This document shows positions 1-11,550 of a stretch of 64,000 nucleotides of DNA, one piece after another. Each line of letters begins with the position of its first letter. Positions within the stretch are counted from its first letter, which is position 1. The translations under genes were made by a program, and so were the position numbers. This stretch comes from Mesaphorura yosii. Taxonomy: Eukaryota; Arthropoda; Collembola; Poduromorpha; Tullbergiidae. The DNA is taken from NCBI GenBank assembly GCA_009869945.1, contig WIXG01000222.1:62001-126000 (forward strand), in the 5' to 3' direction. The notes beneath the pieces are model-generated. The model saw only the letters and a list, made by a program, of their open reading frames with translations. It was not told where the DNA came from and searched no databases.

Positions 1-3000
1 ATGAAGCTGAGACTGTTTTCGAGCTTTAGGCGAGCATGTTACAAATGTACGACGAACAGTAAAATATATATCAGACATCCGCGAATGTTTATATGAGGCC
101 CATTTTGTATCGTGCATCACGTCTTGAGGTATGGGTAAATTTTTTCACCAGGAGAGGACTGAAAAGTAAATCCAATTCAAGCAGCCGCGCTTGACGAGGA
201 TAGAAGCAGGAAACATCACCCTTCATCGTTGATTTCTTCATCTGCCACTCAGATCTCACAGATAGTTGAAAATTCAATTAGATCTACATGCAATCTCACG
301 ATATCCGCTGTCCACCTGAAACTACTGCATGACGAAACGAATCACTTAGAAGTGGAGCGTTTGCATTCACAATTTTTGAGTATCCTTTCAGCTCACATGT
401 CCATTTCAATTTCTAATTCTTTCCTACATTTGGACCAACCGCACGGATTCGGAAGTGACATTTATTAACTTTGGCTTGTTGGTCAAGTGGTTCTTCACCT
501 TAGCCGGCGGTTGAAAGATCTCGACCGACTTATTATGCTAAACCAATACAATTTTACTGCGTCCCATAACATCTTTATTGTGCACGTGAAGTGAGGTATG
601 GGGAAGACTAGATTCACGTTGTTATATTCTATTTATTCCCGTTCCGTATTCTGCATATCACAAATGGTAATAAAATAGCTCTTTGCCCTTGGTCTTGTGC
701 TCCTGTTATTGAAAAATGGGTTGGAGCCAGTATCGCAAGGCTGAGGTGAATCTCAATTCTTCAGAATCAATTTCCATTTTCGATATAACGAATTGCACGT
801 GAGAATGGATTTCGCAATTTCGTTCTTAGGAAAACAAATAACACGAGCGAAGTCCCTGAATATTTATTTCATGTGTGCCAATGCCAGTGTAATGCCGTCG
901 CAAAGCAACTGCCGCTAGCACAGCAATCTCGACTCAAACACGAGTTTTCGGCACAGCTCTTCGTCATTCAAAGAAGTCGCTAAACTGAAAGAGTCAGGCA
1001 GACCTTGGAGACGGCCAAGGTTGATTGCACGATTAATTTTATTCCAGGTTTCATTTTGATTGCTAGCAAGTATTGGACAATTTTTAATTAATCGAGTGCG
1101 CAACATTTAGAACAGCATTCTACAAATAGGATTTAGTGACTTCCATTTCTGAGTAAGCAATCCGTAATATCACAAACGTTACCACTCTCATTTCATTCAC
1201 TCGCATTCCGCGTCACCTCATTAAAGTGGGACACATCTTAAATATGAGTAAGGACAATGTGCAGTAAGGAGAACACGAATATGTGCACGCATGCGTCATT
1301 TTTATAATTTAATAATGTGTTTAGTAAACATGACTTTTGAGTACTTTAGGCAATCATGGTTATTTCCACAATAGTAAAATAGTAATATTCTGGAATTCAT
1401 TCTTAGAATTCCTGTCTCTCCTCCGTTGTCACGTTGAGACAGTGAGAGCACGTACACAAGATAAATTTATATCAAATTTAAAGTATGAAGAATAAACTAG
1501 GTTACTACACTAATTTGATTTAAAGTCAGGGACAAATTGATTTGATCCTTCTAAATCCAGCTGCGTACGGTTTAACTTAAGTACGTTTTGTTATGTGTGA
1601 GGTTTCAGCTCGCCAAGTAAAGGCGCCCAAAAGTTTGGAAAAGTCGTACATACTGGGTTTTAGTTACAAAACATGGTCGAGTATCTTTTGAAATGTCTGT
1701 CAAGTCAGACTTGGTGGCGGGCGGCTGGGAAGTAGGGAAATTGAAGCGACGCCATTAATCGCTGAGTGTGGATGAGCATCTGCTGTTGATCGATTTTTGA
1801 TTGCAGATTTCCGCGATGCATAATCGTAAAATCTATGCATTAGGCGTGGAGAGCATGTGGAGTCTGTGGAGGGTTGCGGATGTGTCGATTAGTCGGATCC
1901 AATTTTTAGATGTCTGGTTGGATTGGTTAAGATGTTTTTACGACTAGAATAGCTGCAGACTCGTAAAATACCAATACCATAAGATAATGCTCAGCACCAA
2001 TTGAGACAGCATACTAAAATCCATCGTGCAAAGTGTTGTTCCGTTGCAACCATCAGCATCATCACAACTCTGTAGACAGCCTCGAACGTATCTGCAATTG
2101 ACACGTAAAAATCAGATTTAGAGCGAATAAAAGAGGCATATAATAAAAAACCAATAAATGTTCACAGAAGAAAACACACATAAAAGGCTTATAGCATAAG
2201 ATGCGCCGCTGCTGGTTTACGACAATGACACGCACGTCATTTAATTCAAGTAGTATACAAACAGCAGGAAGGAAAACAGCCAGGCCACAACAGGCCTGAG
2301 AAATAATATTACTAGCGATACTTCTCCGTGGCATGCATGTACAAAAGCCAGAAGCATGAAACAAGCACGTGAAAGCTGTAGCATAAGCGTAAGGCACACA
2401 AGATTGAAAAGCTCTTTCCGCAAACTTCATGCACAGAATCTCAATCAGGAGGAATAGATGAATTAATGATTCGTGCTTTGTCATTACCGGCTCCAGACAT
2501 GTGATTGCACGACAAATTTACTGTGGTACAGACAACTTCAATTTCATAATTGAATTCCATCCTGATGCCGTTTTTAATAATGCAGTCCAATTTGAAGATT
2601 TGAATGGCGATCATCAAGGCCGACAAGAGCTGAATGTCTAGTTCCGTGAATTCCAAATTATGTGGGGCACGTAAGCGCAATGCAATAAATCCTTGTTGGC
2701 GGAATGAACCGAGTGAATTTCAATATTGCAAAGAAACAGATAGCTGTGATAACGGCAATAGATTTGCACATGACAGGATATGAATTGGAACGAAATTCAC
2801 GACTCGTGGCGAATGCAACAAAAATACAGGCGGGAGAACAAATAGCAAAGACTGAGACGACGGGACAAAACAAGGACGACGTGGCCCGCTTGGGTACAGC
2901 GAAGACTCCTTTGACTAGGCACAGTGTAGCTGAGACAAAACAAGACAAGCATGTAGCTAGTTTGAAACGAAACAAAACGTGGAGCGTTTACATTTCACAT

Positions 3001-3058
3001 TTTATGCGTATACAAAGATGGTGGACACGGGACGGTGCAATTAGACTGCAATTTGTAC
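1..3058. other. Gene-poor stretch, no supported gene
   Basis: Reading frames here are short and none has a clear start, splice sites in matching phase, or a recognisable family. A minus-strand piece around 2,491-2,560 encodes Cys...CysAsn just before a GT donor. It could be the C-terminal part of the Ly6-like gene whose exon lies at 3,059-3,173, but the acceptor is poor and I do not call it. Noncoding or regulatory content cannot be judged by eye. Confidence 0.5.
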
Positions 3059-3173
3059 CTGTCATTGTAATAAAATCCACCGCAATGTGACATGCGAATA
3101 ATTTCCGTGTCTGTCGTTTGTGTTCCGCTGTCCAAGGCACACCCTCTCACAATGAACGACTCTCCATTATCCC
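3059..3173 (-). CDS. Internal exon of a Ly6/uPAR-like small secreted or GPI-anchored protein (copy 1)
   Basis: A 115-nt minus-strand exon. It is bounded by an AG acceptor (cattgtag just before position 3,173) and a GT donor (gtacaaat just after 3,059). It encodes GCALDSGTQTTDTEI followed by RMSHCGGFYYNDR. The Cys-rich 'SGT..TDTEI.R.SHCG.F' block resembles nematode proteins annotated as Ly6/quiver-like, which are extracellular or GPI-anchored three-finger proteins; that link is from memory. The exon ends in phase 1 inside an Arg codon. A paralogous exon of the same length and phase lies at 5,941-6,055. The signal-peptide exon and the CysAsn-containing C-terminal exon are not confidently located. 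It may be a live gene with distant exons or a leftover exon. Confidence 0.55.
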
Positions 3174-5940
3174 CTACAATGATACACAGCAATAGCCTAC
3201 AATTTGAATTCAATTTGAGCAGCTCGAATTATTAATAGTGAAGACTCTAAGCTACATCGAGAGCACGATCCGTCCAAATGAATTAGATGCCGCATTTTGG
3301 GAGCGAGCTTGTAACTTGCAGCAACAACACATACGAACATTGAGAGCACAAAATTCTCGACTTTTGCCTTCTTGGTTCCAATGCTGTCTGGAGAGGTAAA
3401 AGTTCGTGGAAGTCGCTGTATCGACTTTCAGGGTTCCAATATTCGTTTAATAAGTGAACGAATTTCACAATGAGGCAGAGACTGTGGCTGGAAACAGGAG
3501 GCAGAGTGCGCGTCGTGAGAGCACAATGGAAGTGAAGAATAATGAAGACACGTTATTATGATAGGTTTCCACCCAACATTTATATACTTGTGAGAATTCT
3601 TTCCATCCAAGTTGTTTCGCATATCCTATCGATCGTAAGTATTTCGTCTTCTTTCACAATTTCTAAATTGTGACATCAATACCTTCACACTGGAAAGATT
3701 CTCGCAACTGCACGAAAGAAGATTTTAAATTGCCAAGTTACGGAGTCGATAGTAAAATCAGATTTTGGCACTCAACTAATGAGACACTCTTGACCTTAGC
3801 CTGCCTGTACGAATCAGACAGTACGTATTTGTCTCACTGCCTCACAGCTTTGCCCTGGTTCGTGAATTCAGCGACCCGGTCCATTCGACCCTCTGCATCG
3901 CATTTGTCGTCCCGAGCTCCCCAGCATAGCCGAGCATCAGAGGAACAAATCCTCTTGTTAGGAAGACTGAATAAAATGGGAAATGTTTGCTTTTTACCGC
4001 TTGGACGCATTTGAGCTGATTGAAGCTAGCCAGCAACGCATCAGCAGTGTAGTTTGGAGTTCATAGGCGACACAATTCGGGATGAAGACGAAGACTATTT
4101 ACTCTTCCTCGATCAATTGTTACTGTTGTTTACTGTCATTGTCACTGTTTTCTTCCTTGTTTACTGCATTTGCTTCGAAGACGCTTGATAAATGTCTGAG
4201 CCTGTTTACAGAATGTCTCGCTTTGTAAACAATTGCGTATCACGTTGGCACCGAATGATGTCTGCCTGCATTCTTGTCGCATGTGCACGCGACTAAATGC
4301 GGTCATTGAAGAGCTTAACCACTTCAAGTAGAGCGCTCTCATTGATTAGGGGCGTTTGATTTAAATACTCGCGTCGCTGGGTTTGAATCCTGTTGGCCCA
4401 GATTCAAGTGGACCTTCGTTCTTTAATTAGCAGCGAATTCCGAACAGGAGAAAGCTTTATGCGGATAGCATCTTTGCATTTTGTGTCTCGCAAATAAAAT
4501 TGTCTGCATATCTGCTGCTGATTATTGCTCACATCGATTAGTCTGGCTGAGCCCGGCATGGTTAACTGGTGATCTTCTGCTGATAGCTTCCGGACAAAAC
4601 AATTTGCTTCGATTCTCTTGGTTCTGCTCCGCGTCAAAATATATTGGTTGTGTATCTGCCGCTGACTGTTGCGACAACGCTCAAATGGAAAAGTTTACTT
4701 TCTCTGAACCTCAGTTCTTACAAATCGTTTCCCACTCAGACTTTGTCCAGAGCATTTTGTCATCTTTAAACAAGTGGCGCAGCACTTCCAACTGCTCAAA
4801 CTGCATTACATTTTTCCTTATTCATCTCCTATTTGTGCGACTATCTCATTACTCAGCTGGCGATGGCAGAGTGAGCTTGACACATTTTGGGTTGTGCAAA
4901 AACTGAGAAAATAGCACTCATGCACTGCTCTAGGAGACTCGTGTAATGTGTCATCTCAACTTTCTAAACGTCTTGACGGAGGTTGTCACTGTCAGTAGTC
5001 GCACAGAAGCGGAGAAATTAAAAAGCAAGGGCCAGAAATTTGTCATCTTAAGGAAAAATGAAAACCGTTCCTCCAAGGACTAAATATCCATTTTCATATA
5101 TGCCACTGTACAGCAAATCGTATTAGCATGAGTTGTACTGTGTAGCTGCTTCAGGGATGAGGCAAATTAAGATATTACAGATATTATCTTTCATCTATTT
5201 ACCCGACCTTGAACTCCAATATCGCCAACTTGCGCTCACAAATTTTTGTCGCTCATCTTTTGGCAATTTGGCCTCGAGAATTATTCTCTAGTTTCGAAGG
5301 GTAAATTTGTGGCACGGATAATTACGGGCATAATTCGATAACAGTGTAATTATGAGAGATCATACTCACAGTCTAGTCTACAACCAAAGAGATCAATCCA
5401 GTTTTTTGCTTCTGGTGAGCAAGACAGGTGCCAAAGAATCAAAACCACATAGAAAAGATGTATTCACTGCAATTATTCTTTCACGTTGAGCAAAAACTTT
5501 TTCGACAATTGAATTCCCAAAGCAATAAAAAAAATTCTCGTGTGTGTGCATTGTGAACTGTGCACAAGGCAACGCATCACGCGGTTGGAGGCACCTCAAA
5601 AGGATGAACGAACGATTTATCACCGCGATTGATCACGGTGGCTCGTGGCTTGAGCGCAATGTCTCCCAATGACGCAGATATTTATATAAATATTCAGCAA
5701 TGCTTTGTTAGCGATGCAATGCCAATTTGTATTAAATTTGGCCCATTCAGTTTCTTTGGGCTTGCAAGCAGTACTTGTAAGTGTTAGTAAGTAGCCATTT
5801 CTCCACTACTTCGTAAGTATTAACCTACGCAAATTGTAAAATGTAAATCTATAAATTTGTTAATTGAGAGATGCATCGTTTGGTGTAATTGCATAATATG
5901 CTTTAAAATAGTCACGACCATGCCCCACGACTGATTGTAC
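3174..5940. other. No supported gene between the two Ly6-like exons
   Basis: Contains only short open frames. It probably includes introns or intergenic DNA of the flanking Ly6-like genes. No tRNA, transposon ends or long repeats were seen. Confidence 0.4.
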
Positions 5941-6055
5941 CTTCCATCGAGAATGAAAGACCCGCAATGACTGGTTCTTCCAATCTCCGTATCCAGTGTC
6001 TGGGTCCCACTATCAACGGCGCAGGTACGAATGGTAATTTCTATTCCCGTGTCAG
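5941..6055 (-). CDS. Internal exon of a Ly6/uPAR-like small protein (copy 2)
   Basis: A 115-nt minus-strand exon, preceded by a pyrimidine-rich acceptor (tcttgtgtctcag) and followed by a gtac donor. It encodes CAVDSGTQTLDTEIGR then TSHCGSFILDGR, aligning without gaps to the exon at 3,059-3,173 and sharing its length and ending phase. That points to a tandem duplication in the same orientation about 2.9 kb apart. The family reading is the same: an extracellular Cys-rich Ly6-like domain. No upstream signal-peptide exon or downstream CysAsn exon could be assigned with confidence, so completeness is unknown. Confidence 0.55.
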
Positions 6056-8263
6056 CTGAGACACAAGAGAATCGTCTTAAAGTTTTCATCGTGCTCGTAC
6101 CTTAGCGTCCCGGTTCCTAATTGAGTGCTACCAGCTCGGGATTTGGTTCTTGCCTTGAAATAGGAGATGGAAAGCAGGAAGAGGATTTGAAAAAAATAAT
6201 TAAATTGAAGAAGTAGGCCAGTGTAAAAATTGGGAAAATAATCCAATTAAAATAGGCTACAAGGTTCGTCTGAACCTCTGAGCTGAGTTGACTGGCTTAC
6301 GAGTTCAAAAACTTTAATCATCCATCTACCGTATTGCATTATCATAAGCTTCAAGTGCTGGTTCCATTGTATCGCAATTCTTCTCGTACATTACTTTCGC
6401 TTCTTGAAACCAGCCTCAAGATCGAATCTTCATTAGTCTTAATTTTTAAAAGCTTTTCAAGTGAACGCCTGGGTACCTAATTAAAGATTAAACGATGTTG
6501 AAGCTTGGCTCAGGACGGGAACAACTTTGACGAGATGCGTGTGGTCCATTAATGTGTATACGTGACGGACTGACGGCTATTAGTTTGGCAATAATCATGT
6601 TTACGGTACACTGAAAACCGAACAACCAACTTACAATAGACGCCCTTCATCTTGATGCAAGCGGTGGCTGGAAACAATCCATTTCGACCCTTCCTGCCGC
6701 CCATGCACGGGGTTTCCAAAATGGAGGACGAGAAGTTGTTATGGAAGGGATCCTCACATTCCCTATTGTTCCCATTCGAACTGACGCATTTGAAACAATC
6801 AATTGAAGCACCAACTGAAAGAAAAAAAGAAATTTAACAGCACATTTTATTCTTGCAGCCTGGATTCAGGCGCTAGTCGATGTCGGGGGTCACAGCGTCT
6901 GTACTTTGAAGTTATTGCTCATTTTTTACACGCTTGCCTCACTCCATCCTCATACGACTTTCTCTTCGTGTCCCGATGACTTAGAGGCTAACGCCAAGTT
7001 AGCAAATTGACTCTGATTCATGGGCGAGTTACACAGAGATAAAGGCGCAGCATGAAGGAAGTCATTCCGCGCAAAGTGTCACTTGGAGCTCATTCGCTTA
7101 TGCACAGGCTGTCAACACGGTCGATGGCTTCGTTCTTTATTTATAAAGTACTCTCGAGCAGCAGACGGCAAGGGAAGCGAGCGGGTTGATTGTTTTCTGT
7201 TGGATCTCAATTTCTCAGACCTTCCGTCTTGCTCCTTTGACTTGCAAAGTCGCAATTTCATCCTCACAACTGTCAACGCGTACGGATTACACGATGATGT
7301 AATAATGGCAGCGACAGCGTGTGCTATTTTGCTGCCGGGTGGCCGAGTTTACTGCAAAGGGCGTGCTCTCAGCCAGACTTTAAATTACTCGTGGGATTGC
7401 AGCGCGACGATTAAGTGCACTGTTGTTTAAAGGTAGAACATTTACACGCGAAAATAATTGGCTGGCATAATGGAGAGGAAAACACGAACATGATGATTAC
7501 GCGAATATGCGACACGAAGAGCGACAGCGAGCAGTGGATTTCAGTAGGCTCATAAAAATGTTGTAAAACATAAGTCGTTAAGCTGATGGTAATGATACAA
7601 TGATAATGATCCCATTTGCTCCTGCAGTGACACCAAAAACACCGCATTTGTAATAAACCTGTTAAGAATGTACTGTTCCAGTGGTAGTAGAAAAGATTGC
7701 GCTAAGAAGCGTGCACTCTCTTGTGCCGACTGTGACAGACCAACACCATGTCGACAAAGTAGGTTGACAAGCCGACAGATGCACTGGTGATCCATTTGTA
7801 TAGAGTAGTTTCACATTTAATAATGTCATTTTATGGCATATTCACATCATAAAACGTGCACGGCCTCGTTCCCCGTGATCCCTGTGTGACACCGACTCAC
7901 GGACTGGCAAAACTAATATAATAATGACTTCGTCGGCTTCGTAACTCACGCCTTGATCTCGAATAGAAGCACATGAGGCATGACCAGTCAGGGCACGTGT
8001 GCTAAACAACATTACTCAAATACTTGGTGAGTCATCACAAACGTTGACAGCCTGGCCTTGACAAGACAAATTTGACGACTAACGACTATTTGTGCCGTCA
8101 TTTAGATTTTATTGTCCTTTAGACGAGCCTCATTTCATTTCTGCGACGAATTAAACCAAATGCAATGACGACTTGATTTTATGAGTGTGTTTTAGAAGTT
8201 CAAAGATATGATTTGTTCGTCTTTCGCCATAGGTTTCATCTGAAAACCTCTCAAGCACCTAAC
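6056..8263. other. No supported gene
   Basis: Only short unsupported frames. A plus-strand frame at 7,083-7,430 has no homology I recognise and no splice support. Confidence 0.4.
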
Positions 8264-8340
8264 ACGCCTTAAGCCACCCGCCCTATGCCACCGCGCCTTG
8301 TGCCACCCGGGTATTATGCTACCCACGCCTCATACTACCC
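8264..8340. repeat. Degenerate short tandem repeat, unit about 16 nt
   Basis: About five imperfect copies of a unit of the form 'cgcct..tgccaccc' follow one another: ccttaagccaccc, ccctatgccacc, gccttgtgccaccc, gtattatgctaccc, gcctcatactaccc. The copies vary in the 5' half but keep the '.acc(c)' end. It lies in a gene-poor region and does not form a useful open frame. Confidence 0.7.
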
Positions 8341-10135
8341 CGACCATCAGATTTCGTTTCTCGAATTTTCTTTTACTCGTCTGAAATTGCACTGATCTAA
8401 GGTTGAGACCTTCTATTCTCTCTTCTGAAGAAATCTAATCATCTCACTATCCCTCTTTCCGTCTGTTTTCCTTCCACTTCACTTTATCGTCAGACTCACT
8501 CATCCATTGACCCACCTTCTTGCGTCTGCACTGCTGGATTGTGTGTTCCGTCATTTATCCTCTTGCGATGACAAGGCAGGAGATGAAAAGTGAAAGATTC
8601 ACTCAATTAACCTTGCCGTTACTTTATCTAAGCTCCGAGTATGTTACTTCTCACAGTCTGTCTTATCCGGCGAAATATGGAAAGCGAGTTTTGCTCATTT
8701 AAGACGGCTTCAAAGGCTCGAATTATGAGGGACGCTGAGAAACGCCATTGCGGGCTTTCGTCCAGCCCTTTGGACAGCAAAAATAACGGCTTTACAAGAT
8801 CGACGTATTTGTAAGACAGATAATTTAATGTTGGCGGAGAAAGTCGAAATGAGGAGAAATGAAGAGTTAAGCAAATATGAAGCAATTATTCATTCACAGC
8901 ATCCTTCATTCATTGAATTCTAAAAACGCTTTGATTTTTGGTTCCTTCTTTCTCTTGCTCTGACAGTGATAAATTATCTGCTGAGGTTTCTGGCGCATTC
9001 CTCGCCCTTGCTCTTCCTCTAGTGATCTTTCCCTCCGCGTTTTCTGCTCATCTCTCATAAGCCATAGCCACTTTGACTTGTTCACTTTTTTCTAATACTT
9101 TGTTTCTTGATCCATTTCCTTCCTCATTTTTTTTATCTCTTCGAGAAGCTTGTTCCAGCCTCCTTCCGAGAAGAAAGGCCGATTTGAAAACTCTCGTCCG
9201 TCTGCAGTACAAATGGCAAGGGGGAGACGATCATCATATCGCGGCCCTACTTATCTCTCCTGGGCTGGGTTGTTCTGCTTCAAAAATCTTAATTCTCTGC
9301 ATGTCGATGCCGCTAAAAACCAACAGATCCATTATCCCTGAGGTCTGCTCAGTGTGCTCAGCTTAGCTATCAATTACAATGCCGTCAGTCCGAAGACTGC
9401 ACATGCCGCCTTAGGAGAAAACGTTCTTGCTTCCTTTGCCTAAGGAGTAAATCATTGCAAAGTGGTCTTTTGTAGTTTGTGTTGAGCTTCGAAACCACTT
9501 ATGGAACACTTGACTTGGTTGAGCGTAATTGACAGATGTCCTTTCACTAACAGTTTGACTACGAGCAAACCTCTCACCACAGTCTTAGTCATGAAATAAC
9601 GCCAGAATTAAATTAATAGAGTAAAGAAATTAACATTTAAAGCGACGAATTTAAATTTGTGGTCTCCACGAAATGATTTATCAGGTGCTTTGCTAAAGCG
9701 TGCAGAAGTTAGCTGCCCGTTGTCGGAGGATTCTGAGGATTCGCAGAGCGAGAGATGAAAATCAAAAAGTTAAGGATTTCAAAAAGTTTCGAGAAGATTC
9801 CGCAAGGTTTGCTTTGCTTTGGTACGAGACACGCTTCAATTAGAGTTTAATGCACACGCACGCGCTATGACGTTGTGTAGCACCACCGCCTGAATCTTTA
9901 AACAATTTAATGTCTTCATGCACGAGAGAAATACTTCGGCTTGTTCCGTGTTGTTTTTCAGCAGTAGCATTTCTTATTGTGTCTGTGACACTCATTCATA
10001 TTCGATGAGCGCTACTTACTGAATTTCCAGGCTGTTTGCTGGAGACCCTCGTGTGCTGCTAGCGCTCTTGAGGATGGATGGGATTTCATACCATGTGAGT
10101 GCATTACGGAGCTACGCGCACAAGTTGATACTTAC
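8341..10135. other. No supported gene
   Basis: Pyrimidine-rich on the plus strand around 8,400-8,520 and 8,940-9,150. No convincing coding exon, though downstream exons of the gene at 10,136-10,499 may lie here. Confidence 0.4.
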
Positions 10136-10499
10136 CTGGACTAGACGCGAACGTTAACGTGGCAAGAAGTACGCAGGTGAAGAGGACGGTCTGATGCCTT
10201 CTCGGGTGCGGGATGTACATGTTGGTTGCGGCGCCGCTCTTGTGCTGCCGGAGAGCAGATATTAGGTCAGATGTCATCCTGCGTAGGAAATTCATCGCGT
10301 CCTGCGTTCTCTTCACTTTCTTCCTTTGCTTCTTTCTCCTTGGTATCCTCGTCGCAGCCGCTGCGTCACAGCTTGGGTTCTCGGTGCTGGCATCAGTCTC
10401 AGCAGGAGTGAGAGAAGGTGGAAGCGATGAACAACTTGTTTTTGTCATTAGAAGCAGGAGAAGAGAGGAGACAAGATTGGACACACGAGCAGCACTCAT
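10136..10499 (-). CDS. First coding exon of a predicted secreted or membrane protein, function unknown
   Basis: The minus-strand ATG at 10,499 opens a 121-codon exon ending at a good donor (gtaagtatc, just below 10,136) in phase 1. The product starts with a typical signal peptide: MSAARVSN, then a run of leucines, then a Cys/Ser end around residue 25. Next come an acidic Ser/Thr/Pro segment, a strongly basic stretch (RRKKQRKKVKR, about residues 54-64) and a second hydrophobic segment near residues 105-120. An acceptor-like tacag sits only 7 nt upstream of the ATG, so the mRNA probably begins with a 5' noncoding exon or a trans-spliced leader. The dibasic cluster could be a propeptide cleavage region, but no known peptide family is recognised. 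Downstream exons were not found. A chance reading frame is possible. Confidence 0.45.
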
Positions 10500-10506
10500 G
10501 TTCCAC

Positions 10507-11408
10507 CTGTAATTCAATTAAGTTACACAATACGAGCTTAAGAAAGTAAAAAGGGTTATTTTCATGAGATATTAATGAGTTAAAGCTTCTCTTTCTTTTG
10601 CACAAAGGCTTCAGTCTTCTTGCAACTGAACTCCGCTGTGCATGTCGTGTCGGGACTGCAACTGTAGATGCATGGAGCTCAGTGAGTTGGTCACAATGGA
10701 CTGAAATCCGAGTTAAGTTAAGCAACGAAGGAGCAGCGAATAGGTTTGTGAAAGAATCTCAACACTTCTCACCATTGTTTCGATTGCAATTATTCCTACT
10801 CAAGCAAATCTTGCAGCAAAGCATTGTTGAAATTCAGAACTCGGATCTCGACCGAAGTGCGTCTCGCCACATTTTGAATATTCTTTGAAACCAAACCCTT
10901 TTCTCTAACATTCGAGCGAACACCTCGGACACATTGGTCCGCCGAGCATAAACCATTATGAGATGGGCAAATAAACTGTAACTTGAGTATGCTGGAAATT
11001 TAAGAACCACAACAGGTTGGGGATCACCTCACCCTCTGCAAGGCGTACAAGGCGGAGGAGAGAAATACGAGAATTATTTGCACTGTGGGACAGCAGAAAC
11101 GATAAACTTTCTTTCTTTCTTTTCGACTTTCTGGGCTAATCTATCTTTGCAGTTATCCTCACATACTGGCCCAGGACACGTGCGAAAACAGAGGCAGGTG
11201 GTTGGATCCTAATGCAAATCGAATTGTTGTTTGCACCTGGACTCGCTCCCCGGCCGCTGGTAATACGACTCATTTTCGATCAAGCGCGTAGCAAGAACAA
11301 CACTTGTCATAAGTCGGTAAGCATAACCATATTTAATAATACTGACAACAACACATGTGCCCTTCTTTTGTCTCCGCTTCCTAAGAAGTGTGATTTATTA
11401 GGTTAGAA
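10507..11408. other. No supported gene
   Basis: Flanks the Merlin element on the left. Only short frames on both strands; no additional features identified. Confidence 0.4.
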
Positions 11409-11410
11409 GG

Positions 11411-11434
11411 TACTGGTTTAGTAAGTGATCAGGT
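11411..11434 (+). repeat. Left terminal inverted repeat of the Merlin element
   Basis: Starts tactggtttagtaagtgatc and continues aggt. It matches the reverse complement of 12,788-12,811 at 23 of 24 positions. Confidence 0.85.
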
Positions 11435-11515
11435 TATCGATCTTGATCATGAACGGATACACTGAATGTGTGTTAAGTGATCATTATCGCCTATTTATTA
11501 TGCAATAAGTGATCA
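11422..11515 (+). repeat. Left subterminal repeats of the Merlin element
   Basis: Three direct copies of taagtgatca occur at 11,422-11,431 (inside the terminal repeat), 11,474-11,483 and 11,506-11,515. They are probable transposase binding sites; binding is inference from position and repetition. Confidence 0.75.
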
Positions 11516-11550
11516 GGTCCACAAAGTGTATGAAAAAATGACAGAATCAA

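Noticed and set aside
2062..2484. Minus-strand Cys-rich frame of 140 codons, considered as the Ly6 C-terminus with a hydrophobic GPI tail
   Set aside because: Splice phases to the 3,059-3,173 exon do not work with a good acceptor, and two frames are equally hydrophobic.
2704..3090. Plus-strand frame of 128 codons
   Set aside because: It runs into the opposite strand of the better supported Ly6-like exon and matches no family.
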